Source: Rhodoferax sp. OV413
GTDB taxonomy: Bacteria; Pseudomonadota; Gammaproteobacteria; Burkholderiales; Burkholderiaceae_C
Direction: 5' to 3'
Assembly: GCF_900104385.1 (NCBI RefSeq)
Contig: NZ_FNJA01000002.1
Coordinates: forward strand, 62,001-126,000
Length of the DNA: 64,000 nt
Under the pieces are notes generated by a model. That model was not told the origin of the DNA, did not search any database, and worked only from the letters and a program-made list of their open reading frames with translations. The translations under genes were made by a program, and so were the position numbers. Positions 16,124 to 25,323 of the stretch are shown here, piece by piece. Position 1 is the stretch's first letter. Each line of letters starts with the position of its first letter.

Positions 16124-16465
16124 GGGCGCGCGATTGTAGATTCAGTTTTTGCGCAATCTGAATCTGGCATACAGGATATTCAAGTAAATGTTTGCATACT
16201 GCTTGAAAATCGAATTGATCATATTGGAATTTCTAGGTATTTGAATTCCCGGCTTTCTGTAGATGACCGTGGTTTTCATGGCCACTGGTACCGTCCACAA
16301 CCGTTTGCGCTGCGCCCGCAAGCGCATGGCGGACAGCCGTTGCAGGTCTAGGCCCTGCCGGCCTCTGACCTCTGGATCGTGCGCGACGACCACCAATGTG
16401 CAAAGACCGGCATTCCGGGCCTGGCGGCGGTGCACTGAGGGCCTTCAAAGCGACTCCGGGTTTTT
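16124..16465. other. Intergenic region without a recognisable gene
   Basis: The first 130 bases are notably AT-rich for this genome, and the rest is GC-rich with short broken frames. A 22-codon stretch ending at 16438 (reading LWIVRDDHQCAKTGIPGLAA) has protein-like wording but is preceded by a stop in frame and has no start, so it could be a decayed gene tail. Nothing in it supports a functional call. Confidence 0.4.
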
Positions 16466-16494
16466 ACTGACCCCAAAACTAGAGCTCCTACAAT
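16466..16494 (+). promoter_or_regulatory. Candidate promoter of the sugar-uptake operon
   Basis: A TACAAT -10-like hexamer lies at 16489-16494, about 90 bases before the binding-protein start. An upstream CTGACC/TTTACT area could serve as a weak -35. The -35 is poor, as expected if an activator or the ROK repressor controls it. The binding-protein start has a clear ribosome site, AGGAG at 16571-16575. Confidence 0.35.
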
Positions 16495-16583
16495 ATATTT
16501 GCTTTGCAAACAAACAAATCAAAGGCGCGTCCAATTGGCTTGTCTGTAGCACCTCTAAAACCTCAAAAACAGGAGACAACGCA

Positions 16584-17831
16584 ATGAATTGGCGTGTAAT
16601 GAAAACGGCTGCCGCAGCAGCCTTGGCACTGGGCTGCGCTACCGCCGGTGCGCAGACAGTCGAAGTGATGCACTGGTGGACTTCGGGCGGCGAAGGTGCG
16701 GCCGTGGGCGTGCTGAAGAAGGATCTGGAGACGCGCGGCGTCAAATGGGTGGACATGGCGGTAGCTGGCGGCGGTGGCGAAGCCGCCATGACCGCCCTGC
16801 GCGCCCGTGCCGTGGCCGGCAACCCACCCACTGCCGCCCAACTGCTGGGCATGGCGGTGACCGACTGGGGCAACGAAGGCTTTCTGGGCGACCTGAACGA
16901 TGTGGCTACCAAAGAAGGCTGGGACAAGGTCGTGCCGCCCGCGCTGCAGCGCTTTGCCAAGTTCGACGGCAAATGGGTGGCCGTGCCGGTGAACATCCAC
17001 CGCCCGCACTGGCTGTGGATGAACGCCAAGATCTTCAACGACAACGGCCTGAAGCCGCCAACCACCTGGGACGAATTCAATGCCGTGGCCGACAAGCTCA
17101 AGGCCAAGGGCATCACCCCGGTGGCCATGGGCGGCCAGCCCTGGCAGGAAGCCACGGCCTGGGAAGGCATCGTGCTCGGTATGGGCGGACCTGACTTCTA
17201 CCGCAAAGCCGTGATCGAGGCCGACCCGGCCTCGCTGAAATCGGCCACCATGGTCAAGGTCTTCGACCAGATGCGCAAGATCCGCGGCTATGTGGACCGC
17301 AACTTTGCGGGCCGCGACTGGAACCTGGCGACCTCCATGGTCATCAAGGGCGAAGCCGGCATGCAGCTGATGGGCGACTGGGCCAAGGGCGAGGTGATCA
17401 GCGCCAAGCTCACGCCAGGCAAGGAAATCCTGTGCGCGGTAGCGCCCGGCACCCAGGGCTCTTATCTGTTCAACACCGACTTCTTCGCCATGTTCAAGGT
17501 GGGCGCAGACCGCCGGCCGGCCCAACTGACCATGGCCTCGGCGGTGATGAATCCGTCGTTCCAGGAGGCATTTAATCTGGCCAAGGGCTCGATTCCGGCG
17601 CGCAGCGATGTCTCCGGCGACAAGTTCGATGAATGCGGCAAGAAGTCCATCGCCGATCTGAAGACCGCCACCGCCGCCAGCCATGTGTACGGCTCGTTGG
17701 CGCACGGCCATGCCCAGCCGGCCGCCATCCAGCGCGCCTATCTGGACGTGATCACCAAGCACTTCAACTCCGACATGGGCTCCAAGGCGGCGACCGAGGC
17801 CCTGGCCCAGGCCGTGCTGGCCGCCAAGTAA
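16584..17831 (+). CDS. gtsA: Sugar ABC transporter substrate-binding protein, GtsA-like
   Basis: A 415-residue periplasmic binding protein of the carbohydrate family 1 type. A signal peptide (hydrophobic residues 8-17) is cleaved about after AGA at residue 23. The mature start (VEVMHWWTSGGEGAAVGVLK) and the segment AVAGGGGEAAMTALRARAVAGN resemble the glucose/mannose-binding GtsA of Pseudomonas. It heads the + strand operon of uptake and catabolic genes. The ATG at 16584 follows AGGAG by 8 bases. Glucose is the family's usual ligand, but the downstream epimerase, isomerase and oxidoreductase suggest another hexose or a derivative. Confidence 0.9.
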   Translation: MNWRVMKTAAAAALALGCATAGAQTVEVMHWWTSGGEGAAVGVLKKDLETRGVKWVDMAVAGGGGEAAMTALRARAVAGNPPTAAQLLGMAVTDWGNEGFLGDLNDVATKEGWDKVVPPALQRFAKFDGKWVAVPVNIHRPHWLWMNAKIFNDNGLKPPTTWDEFNAVADKLKAKGITPVAMGGQPWQEATAWEGIVLGMGGPDFYRKAVIEADPASLKSATMVKVFDQMRKIRGYVDRNFAGRDWNLATSMVIKGEAGMQLMGDWAKGEVISAKLTPGKEILCAVAPGTQGSYLFNTDFFAMFKVGADRRPAQLTMASAVMNPSFQEAFNLAKGSIPARSDVSGDKFDECGKKSIADLKTATAASHVYGSLAHGHAQPAAIQRAYLDVITKHFNSDMGSKAATEALAQAVLAAK

Positions 17832-17845
17832 CTGGTAACGCTCCG

Positions 17846-17871
17846 CCAAGCCAGCCTGCGGGCCGGCTTGG
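17846..17871 (+). terminator. Intercistronic hairpin after the binding-protein gene
   Basis: CCAAGCC (17846-17852) pairs with GGCTTGG (17865-17871) around a 12-base loop. There is no U-run, so it is more likely an mRNA-stabilising or attenuating hairpin that raises binding-protein expression over the permeases than a true terminator. Confidence 0.5.
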
Positions 17872-17898
17872 TGGCCCATACCACCCACATCCCACGCC

Positions 17899-18786
17899 AT
17901 GCCAATCGTTTCACGGTGGTTCAACCACCATATGTCCAAGCTGGCGCTCGCGCCCAGCCTGATCCTCATCACCGTGGGTGTGTACGGCTTCATCGCCTTC
18001 ACCACCGTGCTGTCGTTCACCGGCTCGAAGATGCTGCCCAGCCTGTCGAGCTTTGTCGGTCTGCTGCAGTACCAGCGGCTGTGGGCCACGCCGCGCTGGT
18101 CGGTGGCGGTGGAAAACTTCGCCGTCTTCAGCCTTTTGTACATCGGCCTGACCACCGTGATCGGGCTGGGCCTGGCCATTCTGCTGGACCAGAAAGTCCG
18201 CGCCGAAGGCCTGCTGCGCTCCATTTACCTGTACCCGATGTCGATCTCCTTCATCGTCACCGGTGTGGCCTGGCAATGGCTGATGGCGCCGGACCTGGGG
18301 TTGGAGAAAGCCTTCCACACCTGGGGCTGGACCTCGTTCCGCTTTGACTGGATCAAGGACGACCAGATGGCTATCTACTGCGTTGTGATCGCCGGCGTCT
18401 GGCAGGCGGCGGGTTTCGTCATGGCCTTGTTCCTGGCCGCCTTGCGCGGCATCAACAGTGAAATCATTTCTGCGGCGCGCATCGACGGGGCGGGCGGCTT
18501 CCAGATCTACCGCCATGTGGTGATTCCCGCGCTGCGCCCGGCCATGCTGACGGCACTGGTGCTGCAGGCCCACCTGGCCATCAAGTCCTACGACCTGGTG
18601 ATTGCCCTGACACGCGGCGGCCCCGGCTATTCCACCGAGCTGCCCTCCACCTTCATGTACGGCTTCACCTTTACCCGCAACGAAATGGCGCTGGGTTCGG
18701 CCAGCGCGGTGGTGATGCTGTGCACGCTGGCGGCCGTCATCGTCCCCTATCTCTATTCCGAGCTCAAAAATGAACAGCGCCACTGA
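17899..18786 (+). CDS. gtsB: Sugar ABC transporter permease, GtsB-like
   Basis: A 295-residue inner-membrane permease of the MalF-type binding-protein-dependent family. Six hydrophobic segments begin near residue 15 (LALAPSLILITVGVYGFIAF). The EAA loop reads SAARIDGAGGFQIYRHVVIP. The start could also be the ATG at 17932 (MSKLALAPSL), which is closer to many homologues; the longer form is listed because its ATG gives the full frame. The 3' end overlaps the next permease by 17 bases. It pairs with the second permease to form the membrane channel. Confidence 0.9.
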   Translation: MPIVSRWFNHHMSKLALAPSLILITVGVYGFIAFTTVLSFTGSKMLPSLSSFVGLLQYQRLWATPRWSVAVENFAVFSLLYIGLTTVIGLGLAILLDQKVRAEGLLRSIYLYPMSISFIVTGVAWQWLMAPDLGLEKAFHTWGWTSFRFDWIKDDQMAIYCVVIAGVWQAAGFVMALFLAALRGINSEIISAARIDGAGGFQIYRHVVIPALRPAMLTALVLQAHLAIKSYDLVIALTRGGPGYSTELPSTFMYGFTFTRNEMALGSASAVVMLCTLAAVIVPYLYSELKNEQRH

Positions 18787-19705
18787 GTCCCGCAGGGCCA
18801 TTGCCCTGTCGTCGGTCGAGAGCCGGCCGTTCTTCTTCACCGCCCGTCTGGGCCGCATCGCGCTGTATGCGGTACTCGTGCTGGCAGCGCTGGCCTTTCT
18901 GGTGCCGCTGCTGGCCATGGTGTTCACCTCGCTGAAAAGCATGCCCGAAATCACCGGCCTGCCGCCCTACCAGAGCAGCACCATCCTCAGCCCGCCGCAG
19001 TCGCCCTCGCTGGATGCCTGGGGCCTGGCCTGGTCCAGCGCCTGTATCGCGGTCAGCTGCGAAGGGCTGAAGGGCTACTTCTGGAACTCGCTGGTGCTGT
19101 GCTTCTTCAGCGTGCTGATCTCGGTCAGCCTGGGCGCCATCAACGGCTATGCGCTGACCAAGTGGCGCTTCAAGCACGACAACCTGGTGTTCGCGCTGTT
19201 CCTGTTCAGTTGCTTCGTGCCGTTCCAGATCGTGCTGATCCCGGTGGCGCGGATACTGGGCCTGGTGGGACTGTCGGGCACCATGACCGGCCTGGTGGCA
19301 GTGCATGTGCTGTACGGCATTGCGTTCACCACTTTGTTCTTCCGCAACTTCTACGTGGCGATACCGGACGAGCTGGTCAAGGCCGCGCGCATCGACGGCG
19401 CGGGCTTCTGGGCGATCTTCTTCTTTGTGATTGTGCCGATCTCGGGGCCGATCGCTGTGGTGTCGGTGATCTGGCAGTTCACTTCGATCTGGAACGACTT
19501 TCTGTTCGGCGCCTCGTTCTCCGGCCCCGATTCGCGCCCGCTGATGGTCGCCCTGAACAACCTCGTCAACACCAGCACCGGCACCAAGGCCTACAACGTG
19601 GACATGGCCGCCGCCATGATCGCCGCGCTGCCGACCATGCTGGTCTACATCGCCGCTGGCAAATTTTTCGTGCGCGGCCTGATGGCCGGTGCGGTGAAAG
19701 GATAA
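18770..19705 (+). CDS. gtsC: Sugar ABC transporter permease, GtsC-like
   Basis: A 311-residue inner-membrane permease of the MalG type. After a 25-residue cytosolic tail come six hydrophobic segments. The EAA loop is KAARIDGAGFWAIFFFVIVP. A loop of about 55 residues between segments 1 and 2 (STILSPPQSPSLDAWGLAW) is typical of GtsC-like permeases. It begins inside the end of the first permease (17-base overlap) and the ATPase follows after 6 bases. Confidence 0.9.
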   Translation: MNSATESRRAIALSSVESRPFFFTARLGRIALYAVLVLAALAFLVPLLAMVFTSLKSMPEITGLPPYQSSTILSPPQSPSLDAWGLAWSSACIAVSCEGLKGYFWNSLVLCFFSVLISVSLGAINGYALTKWRFKHDNLVFALFLFSCFVPFQIVLIPVARILGLVGLSGTMTGLVAVHVLYGIAFTTLFFRNFYVAIPDELVKAARIDGAGFWAIFFFVIVPISGPIAVVSVIWQFTSIWNDFLFGASFSGPDSRPLMVALNNLVNTSTGTKAYNVDMAAAMIAALPTMLVYIAAGKFFVRGLMAGAVKG

Positions 19706-19711
19706 ATACCC

Positions 19712-20812
19712 ATGACCTCCCTGAAGATAGACAACCTTACCAAGCAGTTCGGCAACGTCAACATCCTGTCCAGCATCAATATTTCCATTGATGACGGCGA
19801 CTTTCTGGTGCTGGTCGGGCCGTCCGGCTGCGGCAAGTCCACCCTGCTCAACATCGTGGCGGGCCTGGAGCCGCTGAGCGGCGGCAGCATCACCGTCGAT
19901 GGCCGTTCGATCCAAAACCTGGAGCCCAAGGAGCGGGATATCGCCATGGTGTTCCAGTCGTACGCGCTGTACCCGTCGATGACGGTCGAGAAGAACATGG
20001 CCTTCCCTCTGCGCATGCGCGGCAAGTCGCCGCAGGAACAGACCGCCAAGGTGGCGGAAGTGGCTGAGCTGCTGCAGATCGGCCACCTGCTGAACCGCAA
20101 GCCCCAGCAGCTGTCCGGTGGCCAGCGCCAGCGTGTGGCCATGGGCCGGGCCCTGGTGCGCGACCCGAAGATTTTTTTGTTCGATGAACCCTTGTCGAAC
20201 CTGGACGCCAAGCTGCGCGTAGACATGCGCACCGAGATCAAGCGCCTGCACCAGCGCGTCAAGAAGACCACCATCTACGTGACCCACGACCAGGTGGAAG
20301 CCATGACCATGGCCACCCGGATTGCGGTGATGAAGGACGGCAAGGTCCAGCAGTTCGGCACGCCGTCGGACATCTACGACCAGCCGGCCAATACCTTCGT
20401 CGCCACCTTCATGGGTTCTCCGTCGATGAATCTGCTGCCGGCCACGGCCCAGCCCAGCGGCGGCGCGCTGCAGCTGCAGATCGATGGCACGGATATCGTG
20501 GTGCCGTTGCCGGCCAAGTCCGGCACGGCGGCCCCGGTGCAGGCCGGCCAGAGCCTGTTGTTTGGCCTGCGGCCCGAATGGTTCTTGCGCAGCGATAGCC
20601 TGCCGGACAGCCACTTCGGCCTGCGCGCTGCCGTAGATGTGCTGGAGCCTACCGGCCCCGACCTGTATGCCGCGCTGCGCATTGGCCCGCACGAAGTAAT
20701 GGCCCGTCTCTCGGCCGATGCGCCGGTGGCCGTGGGTGCCGCCGTGGACTTCGGCGTCGACCTGGGCAAAGCCCTGGTTTTTGACCGTGACAGCGGCGTG
20801 CGCGTGCACTGA
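19712..20812 (+). CDS. Sugar ABC transporter ATP-binding protein, UgpC/MalK-like
   Basis: A 366-residue ATPase. Walker A GPSGCGKST lies around residue 36, signature LSGGQRQRV around 130, Walker B KIFLFDEPLSNLDAK, switch His in TIYVTHDQ. The C-terminal part (about 240-366) is the TOBE/OB regulatory domain found in MalK-type ATPases that serve sugar importers. It powers import through the two permeases upstream. It lies 6 bases after gtsC and 41 bases before the oxidoreductase gene, within one operon. Confidence 0.93.
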   Translation: MTSLKIDNLTKQFGNVNILSSINISIDDGDFLVLVGPSGCGKSTLLNIVAGLEPLSGGSITVDGRSIQNLEPKERDIAMVFQSYALYPSMTVEKNMAFPLRMRGKSPQEQTAKVAEVAELLQIGHLLNRKPQQLSGGQRQRVAMGRALVRDPKIFLFDEPLSNLDAKLRVDMRTEIKRLHQRVKKTTIYVTHDQVEAMTMATRIAVMKDGKVQQFGTPSDIYDQPANTFVATFMGSPSMNLLPATAQPSGGALQLQIDGTDIVVPLPAKSGTAAPVQAGQSLLFGLRPEWFLRSDSLPDSHFGLRAAVDVLEPTGPDLYAALRIGPHEVMARLSADAPVAVGAAVDFGVDLGKALVFDRDSGVRVH

Positions 20813-20853
20813 AGCAACGACTACCTTTTCATCCAACCTCTGCCCTCCCATTT

Positions 20854-21930
20854 ATGCCCAAAAAAGAAGACCACCGCCTGCGCATCGGCGTCCTCGGCTG
20901 CGGCCCTATCGCCCAAGCCGCCCATTTCGAAAGCTGCACCAAGGCCCGTAATGCCGACCTGTACGCCATCTGCGACGTGGCCGACGACCTGCGCGAACGC
21001 ATGGCCTGGACCCACAAGCCCGAGAAGAGCTATGGCGACTATGACGCCATGCTGGCCGACCCCGACCTGGACGCCGTCATCATCGCCACCAACGATGCCT
21101 TCCACGTGCCGGCATCGCTGAAGGCGCTGGCCGCGGGCAAGCATGTGCTTTCCGAAAAACCCCTGGGCGTCAGCGTCGAAGAAGTCGTGGCGCTGAAGCA
21201 GGCGGTGCAGCAAAGCGGCAAGTTCTTGCAGGTCGGCCACATGAAGCGCTTCGACGCGGGCCTGCAGGCGGCCAAGGATTTCATCGACAAGGACATGGGC
21301 CAGATGCTGGCCCTCAAAGCCTGGTACTGCGACAACACCCACCGCTATGCGATGACTGATGCGGTACAGCCGCTGATGGTGACCAGCGCCGCGCGCAAAA
21401 AGCCGGCCGTAGACCCCAAGGCCGATATGCGCCGCTACCTGATGCTGGCCCACGGCTGCCATCTGATCGACACCGCGCGCTACCTGGGCGGCGAGATCGT
21501 GTCCGTGCAGGCGCGCCTGTCCGAGCGCTTCGGTGCCCGCTGCTGGTTTGTGGACACCGAATTCTCCAATGGCACGCTGGGCCACCTGGACCTGACGGTG
21601 GCCGTGCGCATGGACTGGCACGAGGGCTTCCAGATCTATGGCGAGAACGGCAGCGTGCTGGCCAAGACCTACAACCCCTGGTACTACAAGAGCAGCGACG
21701 TGGAGATCTTCCACGAGAAAGACGCCACCACCCGCCGCCCGCTGGGCGCGGACGGCCACTTCTACCGCCGCCAGGTCGAAGCTTTTGCCGATGTGGTCCT
21801 GCACAACGCGCCTATGACCGGCGCGAATGTGGACGACGGCATTGCCTCGGTACGCGCCATGGTGGCCATCGCCCGCAGCGCCGAAAGTGGCAAACCCGTG
21901 GCCCTGGCCGATGTGGAAGGTGGCCTGTAA
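20854..21930 (+). CDS. Gfo/Idh/MocA family NAD(P)-dependent oxidoreductase
   Basis: A 358-residue sugar or inositol dehydrogenase type enzyme. The N-terminal Rossmann fold starts IGVLGCGPIAQAAH. The EKPLGVS motif near residue 105 and the catalytic GCHLIDTARYL (His with Asp three later) near residue 205 are as in the family. These enzymes oxidise a ring hydroxyl of sugars, inositols or sugar acids. The stop overlaps the start of the isomerase gene by one base (TAATG). With the transporter, epimerase and kinase it implies oxidation of an imported sugar before epimerisation or phosphorylation. The substrate is not known. Confidence 0.88.
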   Translation: MPKKEDHRLRIGVLGCGPIAQAAHFESCTKARNADLYAICDVADDLRERMAWTHKPEKSYGDYDAMLADPDLDAVIIATNDAFHVPASLKALAAGKHVLSEKPLGVSVEEVVALKQAVQQSGKFLQVGHMKRFDAGLQAAKDFIDKDMGQMLALKAWYCDNTHRYAMTDAVQPLMVTSAARKKPAVDPKADMRRYLMLAHGCHLIDTARYLGGEIVSVQARLSERFGARCWFVDTEFSNGTLGHLDLTVAVRMDWHEGFQIYGENGSVLAKTYNPWYYKSSDVEIFHEKDATTRRPLGADGHFYRRQVEAFADVVLHNAPMTGANVDDGIASVRAMVAIARSAESGKPVALADVEGGL

Positions 21931-22775
21931 TGCGCCTGGGCATCTTCTCCAAAACCTTTGACGGCAAAACGCCGGACAGTGTGCTGCAGGCCGTGGCCCA
22001 AGCCGGCTTTAGCGCGGCGCAGTACAACATGGCTTGCTCGGGCCTGGCGGCCATGCCCGAGCACATCACGCCTGACACCGCGCAGGCCGTGGCCCATGCG
22101 GCGAGTGACAGCGGCATTGAAATCACCGCCGTATCCGGCACCTACAACATGGTGCACCCCGACCTGCGTGTGCGCGAAGCCGGCCACGCGCGGCTGGAAG
22201 CATTGGCCCAGGCCTGCGCCGGCATGGGCACCCAGCTGATCACGCTGTGCACCGGCACCCGCGATGCGGAAGACCAGTGGCGTGAACACCCCGACAACAC
22301 CACGCCCGCAGCCTGGCGCGACCTGCTGCAGTCCATGGAAACTGCGATTGCGATTGCCGACAAATACCAGGTCTACCTGGGCATAGAGCCCGAGCTGGCC
22401 AACGTGGTGAATTCGGCCCAGCGCGCGCGCCAGCTGATCGACGAACTGGGCAGCCTGCGCCTGCGCATCGTGCTGGACCCGGCCAATCTGTTCGAGGTAG
22501 CCACACTGCAAGAGCAACGCAACACGGTCGCCCAGTCTATCGACCTGCTGGCCGACCGCATCGCCATGGGCCACGCCAAAGACCGCCACGCCGATGGCCG
22601 CTTTGCTACTGCGGGCCAGGGCGTGCTGGACTACCCGCACTACCTGGCGCAGCTCAAAGCCGCGGGCTTTGACGGGCCTTTGATCACCCATGGTCTGGCA
22701 GCCGCTGAAGCCCCGGGCGTGGCACGCTTTCTGCGCAGCAACTGCGACGCGGTGGGCATACAGGTGCAGCCATGA
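21930..22775 (+). CDS. Sugar phosphate isomerase/epimerase (xylose-isomerase-like TIM barrel)
   Basis: A 281-residue TIM-barrel protein of the AP-endonuclease-2/xylose-isomerase-like superfamily. Metal-ligand candidates include Glu in VYLGIEPELAN, Asp in RIVLDPANLF and His/Asp in MGHAKDRHADG. Members include hydroxypyruvate isomerase, IolE/IolI and ketose 3-epimerases. The one-base overlap with the oxidoreductase and 4-base overlap with the hydrolase show tight coupling. In such pairings the isomerase often acts on the 3-keto product of the dehydrogenase. The specific reaction is not determined. Confidence 0.85.
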   Translation: MRLGIFSKTFDGKTPDSVLQAVAQAGFSAAQYNMACSGLAAMPEHITPDTAQAVAHAASDSGIEITAVSGTYNMVHPDLRVREAGHARLEALAQACAGMGTQLITLCTGTRDAEDQWREHPDNTTPAAWRDLLQSMETAIAIADKYQVYLGIEPELANVVNSAQRARQLIDELGSLRLRIVLDPANLFEVATLQEQRNTVAQSIDLLADRIAMGHAKDRHADGRFATAGQGVLDYPHYLAQLKAAGFDGPLITHGLAAAEAPGVARFLRSNCDAVGIQVQP

Positions 22776-23599
22776 AATTCGACCGCCTGGAACGGCGCAG
22801 GCTGCAGCGCTCCGGCCTGCCGCTGGCCTTTTTCGATGCGCAACAGGGCAGGATACCGGTGGTGTTCCAACACGGCCTGTGCGGCAGTGCGCAGCAGACC
22901 GCCGAAGCCTTCCCCGACGACGCCGAGCTGCGCTTGCTGAGCTTGGAATGCCGCGGCCACGGCCAATCGCCCACCGGCCCGGTGGAAGCGCTGTCGATCG
23001 CTCAGTTCAGCGACGATGTGATTGCGCTGATCGAATCAGAAAAGCTGGAGCGGGTTGTGCTGGGCGGCATCTCCATGGGTGCGGCCATCGCGCTGCGCAT
23101 TGCGGTGAAGCGGCCCGAACTGGTGGGCGCGCTGGTGCTCGTGCGCCCCGCTTGGGTCACCGAATCGGCGCCCGCCAATATGCAGCCCAATGCCGAGGTG
23201 GGTACGCTGCTGGCCCAGTTCAGCCCTGAGCGCGCCCGGGAATGCTTTGAGCAAAGTGCCACGGCCAAAAAATTGGCGGCCAGCGCCCCGGACAACCTGG
23301 CCACGCTGCGCGGCTTCTTCAACCGCCAACCGCAAGCCGACACCTCCGCGCTGCTGCGGCGCATATCTGCCGACGGCCCGGGCGTAGGCCCGGACGATGT
23401 GCGCGCCATCCGCGTGCCAGCCCTGGTGCTCGGCCACGAGGGCGACGCCATCCACCCGCTGGCGCATGCGCGCAGCCTGGCACAGCTGCTGCCTCGGGCA
23501 CAACTGGGCACCATCACCCCCAAATCCGTCAGCCGCGAGGCTTACGTCCACGACCTGCACGCCGCGCTGCGGCAATTCATCCAAAGTCTTCCATCATGA
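22772..23599 (+). CDS. Alpha/beta hydrolase, enol-lactonase-like
   Basis: A 275-residue alpha/beta hydrolase with oxyanion-hole segment VVFQHGLCGSAQQ, nucleophile elbow GGISMGAAIA (Ser near residue 102), a late Asp in LGHEGDAIHP and His in YVHDLHAAL. Closest in style to 3-oxoadipate enol-lactonases and other small esterases. It sits between isomerase and epimerase genes with 4-base overlaps on both sides, so it probably opens a lactone or ester intermediate of the same sugar pathway. A lactonase step would fit a sugar dehydrogenase product (inference). Confidence 0.82.
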   Translation: MKFDRLERRRLQRSGLPLAFFDAQQGRIPVVFQHGLCGSAQQTAEAFPDDAELRLLSLECRGHGQSPTGPVEALSIAQFSDDVIALIESEKLERVVLGGISMGAAIALRIAVKRPELVGALVLVRPAWVTESAPANMQPNAEVGTLLAQFSPERARECFEQSATAKKLAASAPDNLATLRGFFNRQPQADTSALLRRISADGPGVGPDDVRAIRVPALVLGHEGDAIHPLAHARSLAQLLPRAQLGTITPKSVSREAYVHDLHAALRQFIQSLPS

Positions 23600-24309
23600 G
23601 CACCACCGTAAGCACACATCTTCCTACCTGGTTCACCCAGCTGCCCACCGACCGCCTGATCGCCGAGTTCTCCGTCTGGTCGGCCGACCTGCTGCGCATA
23701 GGGCACGACCTGGACCGCATCCAGCCCTATGCCGACCTGTTGCACATCGACGTGGCCGATGGGCATTTCGCACCCGCGTTCCTGTTCTTCCCTGATCTGC
23801 TGGCCCGCGTCTGCGCTGCCAGCCCGGTGCCAGCCCACGTGCACCTGATGGTGTCGGACGAGATACTGGCTGCGCAGATCGACCAGTTTGCCGATGCGGG
23901 CGCCAAGGTCATCACCGTCCATGCCGAATGCGCCAGCGTGGCTACCGGCGCGCTGGACCACATCAAGCGCCGTGGCCTGCTGGCCGGGCTGGTGCTGAAG
24001 GTGGAAACACCGGTCGCCGTGCTGGCGCCCTACCTGAAAGACATCCATTTCCTGACTCTGCTGGGCACGTCCATAGGCGTCAAGGGCAAAGGCCTGCATG
24101 ACGACGCGCTGGACCGGCTGCAGGAGGCCCGCGCCCTGGTGCGCGATGCCCAGCTGGACCACCGCATCATCGTGGTGGCCGACGGCGGCATCCGCCATGA
24201 AACCGTACCCAAGCTGCGCGCGGCGGGTGCCGAGGCCGTAGTGCTGGGTTCGCTGGCCTTTGGCGACGCCGATCTGGCCGCCCGCATGGAATGGCTGGCC
24301 GCGCAATGA
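23596..24309 (+). CDS. Ribulose-phosphate 3-epimerase family protein
   Basis: A 237-residue TIM-barrel epimerase related to ribulose-phosphate (Rpe) and allulose-6-phosphate (AlsE) epimerases. Metal and acid-base residues are in place: LLHIDVADGHFAPAF, the His of PAHVHLMVSD and the Asp of VVADGGIRHE (normally VDGG). The N-terminus is about 12 residues longer than typical Rpe. It overlaps the hydrolase before and the kinase after by 4 bases each. Being inside a sugar-uptake operon and beside a sugar kinase, it is more likely to serve a hexulose or pentulose phosphate of this pathway than the pentose-phosphate cycle. Confidence 0.87.
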   Translation: MSTTVSTHLPTWFTQLPTDRLIAEFSVWSADLLRIGHDLDRIQPYADLLHIDVADGHFAPAFLFFPDLLARVCAASPVPAHVHLMVSDEILAAQIDQFADAGAKVITVHAECASVATGALDHIKRRGLLAGLVLKVETPVAVLAPYLKDIHFLTLLGTSIGVKGKGLHDDALDRLQEARALVRDAQLDHRIIVVADGGIRHETVPKLRAAGAEAVVLGSLAFGDADLAARMEWLAAQ

Positions 24310-25262
24310 AGCCTATGGGCGGAAATGGATGGGCGGTCGGCGTAGACCTGGGGGGCACCCAGGTACGTGCCGCATTGGTGGATGCCAGCGGCCAGGTGCT
24401 GGCCCGTGCGGCAGCCCGTACCGATGCCGTTGGCGGGCCAGGCGCAGTGCTGCAGCAGATACAGCAACTGGTTGCGGAGACTACGCAGGGCATTGCGCCC
24501 AGTGTATTGGGCGGGGTGGGGGTCAGCGCGCCCGGCCCGCTGGATGGCGAGGCCGGTGTGATTCTGGGCATACCCACCTTGAGCGGCTGGGTCAATGTGC
24601 CCATCGTCGCCTGGCTGCAGGAGGCCCTGGCCCTGCCCGTCAGGCTGGAGAACGACGGGGTGGCGGCGGCCATCGGCGAATGGCGCTTCGGCGCCGGCCG
24701 GGGCCTGAGCGACTTTGTGTACGTCACGGTCAGCACGGGTATCGGCGGCGGCGTGATTGCCGATGGCCGGGTGCTGCGCGGCCGGGGCCGGCTGGCCGGG
24801 CACATAGGCCATATGACCATAGACCCGCAGGCAGAAGTCTGCAGCTGCGGTAACCCGGGCTGCTGGGAAGCCCTGGCCTCCGGTACGGCATTGGGGCAGT
24901 ATGCGCGCCAGCAGGCTGCGCTGGCACCTACCAGCCACTTGGCGGCCTTTGGTGCGGCGCTGGATGCCAAGCAGGTGGTGGCCTCTGCCCGCGCCGGCGA
25001 TGCGCTGGCCCTGGAGCTGCTGGAACGCGAAGCGCGCCTGCTGGGCATTGGCATCGTGAACCTATTGCATTTGTACAGCCCGGAGCTGGTGGTGGTCGGT
25101 GGCGGTGTTTCGCAGGGGTTTGACCTGCTGCACCCTGGCATCGCCCAGCACGTGGCGCGCCGGGCCTTGCCACCGTTTCGCGGCACACCGGTAGTCGCCG
25201 CGCAGCTGGGGCAGAACTCGGGCCTGGTGGGGGCCGCGTCCTTGATCCTGCTGCCGGGATAG
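24306..25262 (+). CDS. ROK family sugar kinase
   Basis: A 318-residue kinase of the ROK group (glucokinase, fructokinase, allose or N-acetylmannosamine kinase). The phosphate loop VGVDLGGTQVRAAL is N-terminal. LENDGVAAAIGEW holds the catalytic Asp, STGIGGGVIADG follows, and the zinc motif CSCGNPGCWE is complete. The start at 24306 overlaps the epimerase stop (ATGA). A frame extends to 24291 but the overlap start fits the operon pattern. It would phosphorylate the imported or isomerised sugar, giving the substrate for the epimerase. Confidence 0.9.
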   Translation: MKPMGGNGWAVGVDLGGTQVRAALVDASGQVLARAAARTDAVGGPGAVLQQIQQLVAETTQGIAPSVLGGVGVSAPGPLDGEAGVILGIPTLSGWVNVPIVAWLQEALALPVRLENDGVAAAIGEWRFGAGRGLSDFVYVTVSTGIGGGVIADGRVLRGRGRLAGHIGHMTIDPQAEVCSCGNPGCWEALASGTALGQYARQQAALAPTSHLAAFGAALDAKQVVASARAGDALALELLEREARLLGIGIVNLLHLYSPELVVVGGGVSQGFDLLHPGIAQHVARRALPPFRGTPVVAAQLGQNSGLVGAASLILLPG

Positions 25263-25323
25263 GCGGGTGGAGGCGGCTGCATAATTTGGCGGTCCATCCA
25301 CTGCAGAAATCCACCACCCGCCC

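Noticed and set aside
16100-16438. Gene fragment with wording LWIVRDDHQCAKTGIPG
   Set aside because: In-frame stop just upstream, no start and no recognisable family; mentioned only as a possible relic.
17846-17871. True terminator separating the binding protein from the permeases
   Set aside because: No U-run after the stem and the permeases need the same transcript; kept as an intercistronic hairpin.
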